A DNA stretch of 39,445 nt, taken from positions 1-39,445 of the forward strand of contig NZ_JAMXAX010000041.1 of assembly GCF_023913775.1 (NCBI RefSeq), in the 5' to 3' direction. The notes below the pieces were generated by a model, which saw only the letters and a program-made list of their open reading frames with translations, did not search any database and was not told the DNA's origin. Every line of letters begins with the position of its first letter. Position 1 is the stretch's first letter. Source of the stretch: Acidovorax facilis (lineage in GTDB: Bacteria > Pseudomonadota > Gammaproteobacteria > Burkholderiales > Burkholderiaceae_C). Positions 25,408 through 33,774 of the stretch are shown in pieces. A program made the position numbers and the translations under genes.

Positions 25408-28035
25408 TCAGCCCAGTTGCTGCGCGACCCAGCCTGTCACCGAAGCCAGCGCCGCTGGCAGCTTGGAGGCATCGGTGCCGCCGGCCATGGCCATGTCGGG
25501 CTTGCCGCCGCCTTTGCCACCCACTTGCTGGGCCACAAAGTTGACCAGCTCGCCGGCCTTGACCTTGCCCACGCTGTCGGCCGTCACGCCTGCAGCGATC
25601 TGCACCTTGTCGCCATCCACAGCGGCCAGCACGATGGCAGCGGTCTTGAGCTTGTCCTTGAGCTTGTCCATGGTGTCGCGCAGGGTCTTGGCGTCGGCAC
25701 CCGGCAGCGCCGCAGCCAGCACTTTGAGGCCCTTCACCTCCACAGCCTGGTTCACCAGTTCGTCACCCTGGCTGGAGGCCAGCTTGCCCTTCAAGGCAGC
25801 CACTTCCTTTTCGAGCGCGCGGGCGTTGTCCAGCGCCTGGCTGATGCGGCCATTGAGCTCGGCCACCGGCGCCTTGAGGGTGCTGGCGGCCTGGTTCACA
25901 GTGTCTTCCAGGTTCTGCAAGTACGTCAGTGCGTTGGCGCCGGTCACGGCCTCAATGCGGCGGATGCCCGCAGCCACACCGCCCTCGCCCACCACCTTGA
26001 ACAGGCCGATGTCACCCGTGCGCTGCACGTGCGTGCCGCCACACAGTTCGCGGCTGGTGCCGATGTCGAGCACGCGCACGGTTTCGCCGTACTTCTCGCC
26101 AAACAACATCATGGCGCCAGTCTTCTGGGCCGATTCAATGTCCATCACACGGGCCTGGGTGGGCTGGTTGGCCAGGATTTCTTCGTTGACGCGGCGCTCG
26201 ATCTCGCGGATCTCGGCCGCCGTCACGGCTCCGTTGTGCGTGAAGTCAAAACGCGTGCGGTCGGCATTGACCAGGCTGCCCTTTTGCTGCACATGGCTGC
26301 CCAGCACTTCGCGCAGGGCCTTGTGCATGATGTGCGTGACCGAGTGGTTGCGCATGGTGGCAGCGCGCACGGCGGTGTTGACCTGGGCCTGCACGGTGTC
26401 GCCCACGTTCAGCGTGCCCTCTTCGAGCGTGCCGTGGTGGCCAAACACATCGGCCTTGATCTTGAGCGTGTCACCCACCGCAAAGCGTGCCGACCCGCTG
26501 GTGATGACACCTTCGTCACCCACCTGGCCTCCGCTTTCGGCGTAGAACGGGGTCGTGTCCAGCACCACCACGCCGTTTTGGCCGGCTTTCAGGGCCGCAG
26601 CGCTTGTTCCATCTACATAGATTGCTACGATTTTTGCAGTCTCTGCGAGCTGTTCGTAGCCGGTGAACTGGTTGGCGGCACCGGTGTACTCCAGCGCCTT
26701 GTCCATCTTGAACTTGCCTGCCGCGCGGGCCTGGGCCTTCTGCTTTTCCATGGCGGTCTTGAAGCCGGCCTCGTCCACTTCCACGTCGCGCTCGCGGCAG
26801 ACGTCATTGGTCAGGTCGAGCGGGAAGCCGTAGGTGTCGTGCAGCTTGAAGGCCACGTCGCCGGGCAGCACCTTGGCACCGCCGTCCAGGGTAGCGTCCA
26901 GGATTTCCATGCCATTGGCCAGCGTTTCAAAGAATCGCTCTTCCTCCACCTTCAACACCTCGGTGATGCGCTGTTCCTGCTCGCGCAGGGATGGGTAGGC
27001 ATCGCCCATCAGGCGCACCAGGTCGGCCACAAGCTTGTGGAAGAACGGCGTCTTCTTGCCCAGCTTGTAGCCGTGGCGGATGGCCCGGCGCACGATGCGG
27101 CGCTGCACGTAGCCACGGCCTTCGTTGCTGGGGATCACACCGTCGCTCACCAAAAACGCGGTGGCGCGGATATGGTCAGCGATCACGCGCAGGCTCTTGT
27201 TGTTCAGGTCCGTCACGCCGGTCTCACGGCCAGCGGCCTTGATGAGCGCGTCGAACAGGTCGATCTCGTAGTTGCTGTGCACGTGCTGCAGGATGGCGGC
27301 CAGGCGCTCCAGGCCCATGCCCGTGTCCACGCAGGGCGCGGGCAGCGGCGTGACGGCGCCGGTTTCGTCCATGTTGAACTGCATGAACACGTTGTTCCAG
27401 ATCTCGATGAAGCGGTCGCCGTCTTCATCGGGGCTGCCGGGAGGGCCACCCGCAATGTGCGGGCCATGGTCGTAGAAGATTTCGCTGCAGGGGCCGCAAG
27501 GGCCGGTGTCGGCCATCATCCAGAAGTTGTCGGACTTGTAGCGGCCGCCCTTGTTGTCGCCGATGCGGATCACGCGCTCGGGTGGCAAGCCGATTTCCTT
27601 GGTCCAGATGTCGTAGGCCTCGTCGTCTTCCTGGTAGACCGTGGCCAGCAGGCGCTCTGGCGGCAGCTTGTAGACCTCGGTCAGCAGCTCCCAGGCCCAC
27701 TTGAGCGATTCGCGCTTGAAGTAGTCGCCAAACGACCAGTTGCCCAGCATTTCAAAGAAGGTGTGGTGGCGCGCGGTGTAGCCCACGTTTTCCAGGTCGT
27801 TGTGCTTGCCACCCGCACGCAGGCAGGCCTGAACCGACACCGCCCGGTTGTACGAGCGCTTGTCGGTGCCCAGGAACACGTCCTTGAACTGCACCATGCC
27901 CGAGTTGGTGAACATCAGCGTGGGGTCGTTGCCGGGCACCAGGGGGCTTGATGCCACCACGGTGTGGCCCTTGGAGACGAAGAAGTCCAGGAAGGACTTA
28001 CGGATGTCAGCGACAGAAAAAGTGGGAGTGCTCAT
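25408..28035 (-). CDS. alaS: Alanyl-tRNA synthetase
   Basis: An 875-residue class-II synthetase charging tRNA-Ala. The catalytic core starts [20 protein letters not shown] and includes [18 protein letters not shown]. The editing domain has the zinc motifs HSVTHIMH and CGGTH, which clear Ser/Gly mischarges. The C-terminal C-Ala domain follows a coiled coil ([20 protein letters not shown]). Length is normal. The start is the ATG at 28035, giving the conserved N-terminus. An AT-rich patch (26590-26639, encoding [14 protein letters not shown]) resembles the dispersed repeat. The gene has an ~85-nt leader with a long hairpin and a perfect TATAAT -10. Confidence 0.96.
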   Translation of the reverse strand: MSTPTFSVADIRKSFLDFFVSKGHTVVASSPLVPGNDPTLMFTNSGMVQFKDVFLGTDKRSYNRAVSVQACLRAGGKHNDLENVGYTARHHTFFEMLGNWSFGDYFKRESLKWAWELLTEVYKLPPERLLATVYQEDDEAYDIWTKEIGLPPERVIRIGDNKGGRYKSDNFWMMADTGPCGPCSEIFYDHGPHIAGGPPGSPDEDGDRFIEIWNNVFMQFNMDETGAVTPLPAPCVDTGMGLERLAAILQHVHSNYEIDLFDALIKAAGRETGVTDLNNKSLRVIADHIRATAFLVSDGVIPSNEGRGYVQRRIVRRAIRHGYKLGKKTPFFHKLVADLVRLMGDAYPSLREQEQRITEVLKVEEERFFETLANGMEILDATLDGGAKVLPGDVAFKLHDTYGFPLDLTNDVCRERDVEVDEAGFKTAMEKQKAQARAAGKFKMDKALEYTGAANQFTGYEQLAETAKIVAIYVDGTSAAALKAGQNGVVVLDTTPFYAESGGQVGDEGVITSGSARFAVGDTLKIKADVFGHHGTLEEGTLNVGDTVQAQVNTAVRAATMRNHSVTHIMHKALREVLGSHVQQKGSLVNADRTRFDFTHNGAVTAAEIREIERRVNEEILANQPTQARVMDIESAQKTGAMMLFGEKYGETVRVLDIGTSRELCGGTHVQRTGDIGLFKVVGEGGVAAGIRRIEAVTGANALTYLQNLEDTVNQAASTLKAPVAELNGRISQALDNARALEKEVAALKGKLASSQGDELVNQAVEVKGLKVLAAALPGADAKTLRDTMDKLKDKLKTAAIVLAAVDGDKVQIAAGVTADSVGKVKAGELVNFVAQQVGGKGGGKPDMAMAGGTDASKLPAALASVTGWVAQQLG
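26590..26639 (+). repeat. Probable AT-rich dispersed repeat, copy E, within alaS
   Basis: AGGGCCGCAGCGCTTGTTCC through GATTGCTACGATTTTTGCAG has the same block order (GGCC, AGCGCTT, GCTA) and length as the gluQ copy, and a clear AT-rich dip in a GC-rich gene. Compared with E. coli AlaRS as I remember it, no residues are inserted, so replacement, or chance similarity, must be considered. Confidence 0.4.
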
Positions 28036-28060
28036 GGTGTTGTGGAGTGGTTGCACGCAG

Positions 28061-28097
28061 CAGGCAGGCCGCAGGACCCGCGCCTGCGCGCTGCCTG
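28061..28097 (-). promoter_or_regulatory. Long hairpin in the alaS 5' leader
   Basis: CAGGCAG-N2-CGCAGG-N7-CCTGCG-N2-CTGCCTG: two perfect stems of 7 and 6 bp separated by a symmetric 2x2 internal loop. It lies between the predicted transcription start (~28119) and the alaS ATG, ending 25 nt before it. No T-run follows, so it is not an ordinary terminator. A protein- or tRNA-responsive leader element or a DNA operator is possible. Confidence 0.5.
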
Positions 28098-28125
28098 TCG
28101 CTGCCCCTATGGGGACCAACCTTTC

Positions 28126-28131
28126 ATTATA
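28126..28131 (-). promoter_or_regulatory. alaS promoter -10 box
   Basis: A perfect TATAAT on the minus strand about 90 bp upstream of the alaS start codon. The hexamer 17 bp further upstream is a poor -35 match. Confidence 0.5.
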
Positions 28132-28207
28132 GGTTTGCAGGCTGGCGGTCCGTGGCGGAAGGGCGACAGGGCGGGGATAGACGCCTCCACTCCATGCGCC
28201 AACGGAT

Positions 28208-28221
28208 GCGGAAAAATCCGC
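28208..28221. promoter_or_regulatory. Dyad upstream of the hydroxyproline promoter
   Basis: GCGGA-AAAA-TCCGC is a perfect inverted repeat immediately before the likely -35 (TTGCGC, 28222-28227), the place for an activator site. Confidence 0.3.
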
Positions 28222-28233
28222 TTGCGCGCTTTA

Positions 28234-28254
28234 AATATCTTGTTAATATATTAA
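28234..28254. promoter_or_regulatory. Putative GntR operator of the hydroxyproline catabolic operon
   Basis: AATATCT-TGTTA-ATATATT (28234-28252, then AA) overlaps the likely -10 region 37-57 bp before the first catabolic gene. The same half-sites in opposite orientation with the same 5-bp spacing occur at 33037-33057 before the TRAP operon. The AT-rich dyads stand out sharply in this GC-rich DNA. Confidence 0.6.
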
Positions 28255-28290
28255 TAACTGCAACCCATCCACTGATCCAAGGAGCCCCTC

Positions 28291-29208
28291 GTGAACCCAC
28301 AACCCCGCTGGCAAGGCATCTTCCCCGCCATCACCACCAAGTTCCACGCCGACGAGTCCATCGACGCCGAAGGCACAGCCCGCCACATTGACTTCCAGAT
28401 CCGCAACGGCATCCACGGGCTGGTCACCTGCGGCTCTCTCGGCGAAGCCAGCACCCTCACGCTGGAGGAAAAGCTTCAGGTCGCCAAGATCGCCCTCGAA
28501 GCCGCTGACGGCCGCGTGCCCGTACTCGCCAACGTGTCCGAAACCAGCACCCGCGAGGCCCTGCGCTACATCGACGGCGGCAACAAGCTCGGTGTGGCCG
28601 GCTACATGGTCATGCCCTCGGTGATCTACGTGGCCGACGCCCGCGAGGCCATGGCCAATGTGCGCGCCATGGCGGGCGCCGCACAGCGCCCCCTGATGGT
28701 CTACAACAACCCTGTGGCCTACCGCGTGGACCTGAAACCCGAGCACATGGTGGAGCTGGCCGACTGCGAGTGGATCGCCGCCATCAAGGAAAGCACCGGC
28801 GACATCCGCCGCATCACCGACCTGCGCAACACCGTGGGCGACCGCTACCAGCTCTTCCTGGGCGTGGACGACCTGGCTTACGAAGGCCTGGCCCTGGGCT
28901 GCGACGGCCTGCTGGCCGGCGTGGGCTGCGCCTTCCCGCGCGAGACCGTGGCGCTGTACGACCTGATGAAAGCGGGTAAATTTGCCGAGGCGCTGCCGCT
29001 CTACCAGTGGATGACGCCCATGCTGCACCTGGATGTGTCCAACAAGCTGGTGCAGAACCTCAAGCTCATCGATGCGCTGGTGGGTGTGGGCACCGAACAC
29101 ATGCGCCGCCCCCGCCTGCCCCTGGTGGGCGACGAACGCGCATTTGTCGAGAGTGTGGTGCGCAAGGCCCTGGCCACGCGCCCTACAAAATACCAGTCTG
29201 TCGCCTGA
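28291..29208 (+). CDS. Delta-1-pyrroline-4-hydroxy-2-carboxylate deaminase (DapA/NAL superfamily)
   Basis: A 305-residue TIM-barrel Schiff-base enzyme. Lys166 (AIKES) is the catalytic lysine and Tyr138 (MVYNNP) the partner; [15 protein letters not shown] is the substrate-binding loop of the dihydrodipicolinate synthase superfamily. The next genes are a 4-hydroxyproline 2-epimerase and a D-hydroxyproline dehydrogenase. It is therefore best read as the deaminase that converts the pyrroline product to alpha-ketoglutarate semialdehyde and ammonia (LhpC/HypD type), and not as a lysine-biosynthesis enzyme. The start is GTG at 28291 after a GGAG site. First gene of the operon, downstream of an AT-rich operator. 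Confidence 0.85.
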   Translation: MNPQPRWQGIFPAITTKFHADESIDAEGTARHIDFQIRNGIHGLVTCGSLGEASTLTLEEKLQVAKIALEAADGRVPVLANVSETSTREALRYIDGGNKLGVAGYMVMPSVIYVADAREAMANVRAMAGAAQRPLMVYNNPVAYRVDLKPEHMVELADCEWIAAIKESTGDIRRITDLRNTVGDRYQLFLGVDDLAYEGLALGCDGLLAGVGCAFPRETVALYDLMKAGKFAEALPLYQWMTPMLHLDVSNKLVQNLKLIDALVGVGTEHMRRPRLPLVGDERAFVESVVRKALATRPTKYQSVA

Positions 29209-29236
29209 GACACTGAGCGCCCTACACCACAGCACC

Positions 29237-30172
29237 ATGCAACGCATCCACGTGATCGACTCCCACACGGGCGGCGAGCCGACCCGGCTTGTCATCGACG
29301 GCTTTCCAGACCTGGGCACCGGCACCATGGCCGAACGGCGTGCGCTGCTGGCCGAGCGCCACGATGCCTGGCGGGCAGCCACCGTGCTGGAGCCGCGTGG
29401 CAGCGACGTGGTGGTGGGGGCGCTGCTCTGCGCGCCGCAAGATCCCGCCAACGCAGCGGGCGCGATCTTCTTCAACAACAGCGGCTACCTGGGCATGTGT
29501 GGCCACGGCACCATCGGGCTGATCGCATCGCTCGCCTACCTGGGCCGCATCACCCCTGGCAAGCACCGCATCGAAACCCCGGTGGGCACCGTCACCACCA
29601 CCCTGCACACCGATGGCTCTGTCAGCGTGCGCAACGTGCCCGCCTACCGACTGCACCACCAGCTGGCGGTCGATGTGCCCGGCCATGGCCGCGTGGTGGG
29701 CGATGTGGCCTGGGGCGGCAACTGGTTCTTCCTGATCTCCGACCACGGCCAGCGTGTAGCCAGCGACAACCTAGAGGCGTTGATGGCCTACAGCTGCGCC
29801 GTGCAGCAAGCCCTCAAAGACCAAGGCATTCGGGGCGACAACGGCGGCGAGATTGACCACATCGAGCTGTTTGCCGACGACGACCAGGCCGACAGCCGTA
29901 ACTATGTGCTGTGTCCCGGCAAGGCCTATGACCGCTCGCCCTGCGGCACGGGCACCAGCGCCAAGGTGGCCTGCCTGGCGGCCGACGGCAAGCTGGCACC
30001 GGGCGCACTCTGGCGCCAGGCCAGCATCATCGGCAGCCAGTTCGAGGCCAGCTACACGCTGCAGGACGATGGCAAGGTCATCCCCACCTTGCGGGGCCGC
30101 GCGCACATGAGCGCCGACGCTACTTTGCTGATTGAAGACAAGGACCCCTTTGGCTGGGGCATCCGGCTTTAA
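29237..30172 (+). CDS. 4-hydroxyproline 2-epimerase
   Basis: A 311-residue member of the proline racemase family. The two catalytic cysteines are at positions 88 (GMCGHG) and 236 (SPCGTGTSA), the residues and numbering known for bacterial 4-hydroxyproline epimerases. A Thr at the second site would mark a dehydratase. It starts [18 protein letters not shown], typical of the epimerase group. It converts trans-4-hydroxy-L-proline to cis-4-hydroxy-D-proline, the substrate of the next three gene products. The frame is open further upstream, but the ATG at 29237, 28 bp after the deaminase stop, is chosen from the conserved N-terminus. Confidence 0.93.
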   Translation: MQRIHVIDSHTGGEPTRLVIDGFPDLGTGTMAERRALLAERHDAWRAATVLEPRGSDVVVGALLCAPQDPANAAGAIFFNNSGYLGMCGHGTIGLIASLAYLGRITPGKHRIETPVGTVTTTLHTDGSVSVRNVPAYRLHHQLAVDVPGHGRVVGDVAWGGNWFFLISDHGQRVASDNLEALMAYSCAVQQALKDQGIRGDNGGEIDHIELFADDDQADSRNYVLCPGKAYDRSPCGTGTSAKVACLAADGKLAPGALWRQASIIGSQFEASYTLQDDGKVIPTLRGRAHMSADATLLIEDKDPFGWGIRL

Positions 30173-30199
30173 CCCGGCCCTGCTGCTGCACCCGCGCCC

Positions 30200-31315
30200 A
30201 TGCAACACACCGATGTCCTTGTGATTGGCGCTGGCATCGTGGGTGCCGCCTGCGCCCATGCGTTGGTGTTGGCCGGACTGTCGGTACGTGTCATCGATGC
30301 GCGCCTGGGCGGTGCCACGGCGGCAGGCATGGGCCATCTGGTGGTGATGGATGACAACCCGGCTGAGCTGGCGCTGAGCAAATCGTCGCTCGACCTCTGG
30401 CACGCCTGGGCACCGCAGATGGATGCCGGCTGCGCCTTCACGGCCTGCGGAACGCTCTGGCTGGCCGCCAACGATGCGGAGCTGCAGGCGGCCCATGACA
30501 AACGCAGCACCCTGCAAGCACACGGAATCGCCTGCGACATGCTCGACGCGGCCGCCCTGGCCCGCGCAGAACCCGCACTGCAGCCCGGTCTGGCGGGTGC
30601 GCTCAAGGTGCAGGGCGACAGCGTGGTCTATGCCCCGCGCGCAGCCCAGTGGCTGCTGGAGCAGGCCGCAGTCCACGGACACCTTGTGTTGGAGCAGGCT
30701 GAAGCGATGCAGATCGACGGCCACACCGTCACCCTGCGCGACGGAAGCCAGCGCAGCGCAGGCGCCATTGTGCTGGCCAGCGGCATCCATGCCCCGCAGC
30801 TGTGCCCCGGCCTGCCGCTGCACCCCAAAAAGGGCCACCTCGTCATCACCGACCGCTACCCGGGCACCGTGCACCACCAGCTGGTGGAGCTGGGCTACAT
30901 CACCAGCGCGCACCACAGCGACGGTACCTCAGTGGCCTTCAACGTGCAGCCCCGGCCCACAGGGCAGTTGCTGATCGGCTCGTCGCGCGAGTTCGACACC
31001 ACCGACCCCGCCGTCAACAACGCCGTGATGGCGCGCATGCTGCAGCGTGCACTCGACTACCTGCCAGGCCTGGCCGACCTCAACGCCATTCGCACCTGGA
31101 CCGGCTTTCGCGCCGCCACGCCAGACAGCCTGCCGCTGATTGGCGCGCACCCCGAACACCCGCACCTGTGGCTGGCCGTGGGCCATGAAGGGCTGGGGGT
31201 GACCACCGCCCCGGCCACCGCGCAGTTGCTGGCGGCCCAGATCGCAGGGGGCACCCCGGCGATCGACCCCACGCCCTATGCACCTGCCCGCTTCGCAGGC
31301 CTGAGCACACCATGA
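30200..31315 (+). CDS. D-hydroxyproline dehydrogenase, FAD (beta/DAO-type) subunit
   Basis: A 371-residue DAO-family flavoprotein. The N-terminal dinucleotide fold is DVLVIGAGIVGAACAHALV and the C-terminal FAD-contact segment is TWTGFRAATPDSLPLIG... VGHEGLGVTTAPATA. It resembles the catalytic subunit of three-part D-hydroxyproline dehydrogenases (LhpB type), which oxidise cis-4-hydroxy-D-proline to pyrroline-4-hydroxy-2-carboxylate and pass electrons through iron-sulfur partners. The gene overlaps the following ferredoxin-like gene by 4 bp, so the subunits are translationally coupled. Substrate is inferred from gene order. Confidence 0.9.
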   Translation: MQHTDVLVIGAGIVGAACAHALVLAGLSVRVIDARLGGATAAGMGHLVVMDDNPAELALSKSSLDLWHAWAPQMDAGCAFTACGTLWLAANDAELQAAHDKRSTLQAHGIACDMLDAAALARAEPALQPGLAGALKVQGDSVVYAPRAAQWLLEQAAVHGHLVLEQAEAMQIDGHTVTLRDGSQRSAGAIVLASGIHAPQLCPGLPLHPKKGHLVITDRYPGTVHHQLVELGYITSAHHSDGTSVAFNVQPRPTGQLLIGSSREFDTTDPAVNNAVMARMLQRALDYLPGLADLNAIRTWTGFRAATPDSLPLIGAHPEHPHLWLAVGHEGLGVTTAPATAQLLAAQIAGGTPAIDPTPYAPARFAGLSTP

Positions 31316-31599
31316 CCGCATCCAGAACACCCGCCCTGGTGCACATCGTGGTGAATGGCACCCCCCTGCAGGTGCCCCCAGGGACCAGCGTCGCCGCCGC
31401 GCTGGCGCAGCAAACACCCGGCACCACACGTACCTCTGTCACCGGCGCGGCGCGGGCACCGCTGTGTGGCATGGGGGTGTGCCACGAATGCAGGGTCCGC
31501 ATCCACGGCCGCACCTGCCTGGCGTGCCAGACGGTCTGCACCGAGGGCATGTCGATTCACACCGATATCGGCACAGCGCCCGGGAGCGCCACGCCATGA
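31312..31599 (+). CDS. D-hydroxyproline dehydrogenase, small [2Fe-2S] subunit
   Basis: A 95-residue plant-type ferredoxin-like protein. The cluster ligands are Cys52, Cys57 and Cys60 (LCGMGVCHEC) with Cys72 (RTCLAC). It begins with the beta-grasp strand HIVVNGTPLQVPPG. Such small subunits (LhpF type) relay electrons between the two flavoprotein subunits of D-hydroxyproline or sarcosine-type dehydrogenases. It overlaps both neighbours by 4 bp (ATGA), which ensures balanced synthesis with the beta and alpha subunits. Confidence 0.9.
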   Translation: MTASRTPALVHIVVNGTPLQVPPGTSVAAALAQQTPGTTRTSVTGAARAPLCGMGVCHECRVRIHGRTCLACQTVCTEGMSIHTDIGTAPGSATP

Positions 31600-32963
31600 A
31601 CCAGCCCGTGACCCCATCCATGACCGAGCAACACTCGGCGCACGAGCGCTGCGACATCATCATCATCGGCGCAGGCCCTGCAGGTTTGGCCGCTGCCCTC
31701 GCTGCCGCACCCAGCGGGGCCGCGATCACCATCGTGGATGACAACCCGCAGCCCGGCGGGCAAATCTGGCGCGATGGCCCCCAGGTGGTCTTGCCCGCCC
31801 TGGCGCAACAGCACCGCGCGGCGCTGGCCCGGCACACCAACATCCGCCTGCTGCCTGGCACCCGCGTGGTGGGCCTGGGAGACCCGCAACCCGGCGACAA
31901 GGCCCCGGCCCTGCTGCTGGAAGACGCTGACCGGGGCTGGACCCAGCACAGCCACCGCATCGTGCTGTGCACCGGAGCCCGCGAGCTGTTGCTGCCCTTT
32001 CCGGGCTGGACGTTGCCCGGTGTGACGGGTGCAGGCGCCTTGCAGGCCCTCATCAAGGCAGGGCTCGACGTGCGCGGCCAGCGCATCGTCATTGCAGGCA
32101 CAGGCCCTCTGCTGCTGGCCGCTGCCGCCACCGCCAACAAAGCGGGGGCCGCCGTGGTGCGCGTGGCGGAGCAGGCGCCGTGGAGCGCGCTCGCTGGCTT
32201 TGCAGCGCAGCTGCCGCGCTGGCCTGCCAAGGCGTTGCAAGCCCTCACGCTGCTTCACCCGCAGTTGCGGGCCAGCAGCCATGTGCTGGAAGTTCAAGGC
32301 ACCACGCAGGTGCAAACAGTGAGACTGCGCAAAGGCCAACACGCCGAAGAAACCATGGCCTGCGACCGCGTGGCCTGCGGGTTCGGGCTGGTGCCCAACA
32401 CCCACCTGGGGCAGATGCTGGGCTGCACCCTGGGCGGACCGCTCAGCGGTGGCCAGGGCCTGGCTGTCGATGCACAGATGCGCACCAGCGTGCCCGGTGT
32501 GTTCGCCGCGGGTGAAGCCACCGGCTTTGGCGGCAGCGAACGTGCACTGGTTCAGGGCGCCATGGCAGGACATGTGGCAGCGGGACAGGTGCAACAGGCC
32601 CAGGCGCTGCGCCCGCAACTGGCACGCTGGGAGGGCTTTGCGCAGGCGTTGCACGCTTCTTTTCCACTGAACAAAGCACTCAAAACCCTGGCGCAACCCG
32701 GCACCCTGGTGTGCCGCTGCGAAGACGTGCCCTACGCTGCACTGGCCGATCGCGACGGCTGGATCGATGCCAAGCTCCACACCCGCTGTGGCATGGGCGC
32801 GTGCCAGGGCCGCATTTGCGGCGCGGCCGCACAGCACCTGTTTGGCTGGACGCCTGCGCCCCCACGGCATCTGCTGGCGCCCACACGCATTGGCACGCTG
32901 GCCGCCTGCACGCCCGCGCCCACCACCAGCGCTCAGCGCGGGCCCGCAGCTCCCTCGGGCTGA
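31596..32963 (+). CDS. D-hydroxyproline dehydrogenase, alpha (FAD/NAD-binding, Fe-S) subunit
   Basis: A 455-residue pyridine-nucleotide-disulfide-type flavoprotein. GAGPAG at 25-30 with DDNPQPGGQIWR binds FAD. A second GTGPLLLAAA fold and PGVFAAGEATGFGG follow. The C-terminal BFD-like domain carries a [2Fe-2S] motif, VCRC (Cys373, Cys375) and CGMGAC (Cys398, Cys403), then QGRIC. It is the LhpE-type subunit that accepts electrons from the DAO-type subunit. The ATG overlaps the previous stop. It ends the catabolic operon; no semialdehyde dehydrogenase follows. Confidence 0.9.
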   Translation: MNQPVTPSMTEQHSAHERCDIIIIGAGPAGLAAALAAAPSGAAITIVDDNPQPGGQIWRDGPQVVLPALAQQHRAALARHTNIRLLPGTRVVGLGDPQPGDKAPALLLEDADRGWTQHSHRIVLCTGARELLLPFPGWTLPGVTGAGALQALIKAGLDVRGQRIVIAGTGPLLLAAAATANKAGAAVVRVAEQAPWSALAGFAAQLPRWPAKALQALTLLHPQLRASSHVLEVQGTTQVQTVRLRKGQHAEETMACDRVACGFGLVPNTHLGQMLGCTLGGPLSGGQGLAVDAQMRTSVPGVFAAGEATGFGGSERALVQGAMAGHVAAGQVQQAQALRPQLARWEGFAQALHASFPLNKALKTLAQPGTLVCRCEDVPYAALADRDGWIDAKLHTRCGMGACQGRICGAAAQHLFGWTPAPPRHLLAPTRIGTLAACTPAPTTSAQRGPAAPSG

Positions 32964-33036
32964 CAGGCGCGCGGCCGTTTTCCCCGGTCCTTCCTTTCAG
33001 GGCTTACCCGCACCCAGCAGGCATCCATCTTGCTTT

Positions 33037-33057
33037 TTAATATATTTGTTAGATATT
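33037..33057. promoter_or_regulatory. Putative GntR operator of the TRAP transporter operon
   Basis: TTAATATAT-TTGTT-AGATATT, the inverse orientation of the site at 28234-28254, with the same half-sites and spacing. It overlaps a possible promoter (TTGCTT 33030-33035, TATTAA 33054-33059) about 60 bp upstream of the first TRAP gene. Confidence 0.6.
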
Positions 33058-33113
33058 AAAAAGTACAAGGCTTTTTCTTTCATCGCCGCGCCCTCCTCCC
33101 CAGGAACCCCATC

Positions 33114-33749
33114 ATGCCCACGCCCAACAGTCCACCCGCCCCGCAATCTCCGGCGCCGCGCGCTCCCGTCCGCTGGGTGCTGGCGCTGTCCACGCAGGTT
33201 CTGCGCATGGAGCGGCATCTGCTCACCGCACTCATGACGTTGCTGGTGCTGCTGATCCTGCTCAACGTGGTCACGCGCTACACCGGCATGCCGATCTACT
33301 GGGTGGACGAGGCGGCGGTCTACACCGTGGTCTGGCTGACCTTTGTGGGCGCCTCGGTCATGACGCGGCTGCGCATGGACTTTGCCGTGACCATGCTGAC
33401 CGACCACCTCGGCGCGCGGGGTGCCCAGGCGTTCAAGGTGGTAGCCACCTGCGGCGTGCTGCTGTTTGGCCTGGCCATGCTGGCGATGTGCTGGATGTGG
33501 ATGGACCCCATCGGCATTGCGCGCAACGGCTTTGATGCCAAGGAATTTGCGGCCGAGAGCTTCAACTTCATCTACACCGAGCGCACCCAGACGCTGAACT
33601 GGCCCACCTGGGTGCTGCAGCTGATCCTGCCGATCTTCTCCGCCACCTTCAGTTTGCATGCACTGGCCAACCTGCTCGAAGACATGGGTGTCGCAGAGCG
33701 TGTGACGCACGCAGGTTTCGACGTGGTCAGCGCCGACGCCGTGAACTGA
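33114..33749 (+). CDS. TRAP transporter small permease (DctQ type)
   Basis: A 211-residue membrane protein with four helices (LLTALMTLLVLLILLNVVTRY, TVVWLTFVGASVM, VVATCGVLLFGLAMLAMCWM and a C-terminal one). The YWVDEAA...WLTFVGA motif is typical of DctQ subunits. A 30-residue Pro-rich N-terminus precedes the first helix. It pairs with the large permease 25 bp downstream. Together with the periplasmic receptor it forms a sodium-driven uptake system, here probably for hydroxyproline. An AGGA site precedes the ATG, and the AT-rich operator lies in its promoter. Confidence 0.9.
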   Translation: MPTPNSPPAPQSPAPRAPVRWVLALSTQVLRMERHLLTALMTLLVLLILLNVVTRYTGMPIYWVDEAAVYTVVWLTFVGASVMTRLRMDFAVTMLTDHLGARGAQAFKVVATCGVLLFGLAMLAMCWMWMDPIGIARNGFDAKEFAAESFNFIYTERTQTLNWPTWVLQLILPIFSATFSLHALANLLEDMGVAERVTHAGFDVVSADAVN

Positions 33750-33774
33750 CTGACCTCTACACCAGGACCCCACC

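Noticed and set aside
25144..27951. A 935-codon open frame on the plus strand antisense to alaS and the HD-GYP start
   Set aside because: It mirrors the GC-rich alaS gene in the opposite strand, has His/Gly/Val-rich low-complexity composition and no family match; alaS is certain.
28231..28260. AT-rich dyad considered as an intrinsic terminator or attachment site
   Set aside because: It lies just upstream of an operon start, is matched by a second copy at another promoter, and no integrase or T-run hairpin is present; an operator fits better.
28291..29208. Annotation of the DapA-like gene as lysine-biosynthesis dihydrodipicolinate synthase
   Set aside because: Operon context with a hydroxyproline epimerase and D-hydroxyproline dehydrogenase favours the pathway deaminase.
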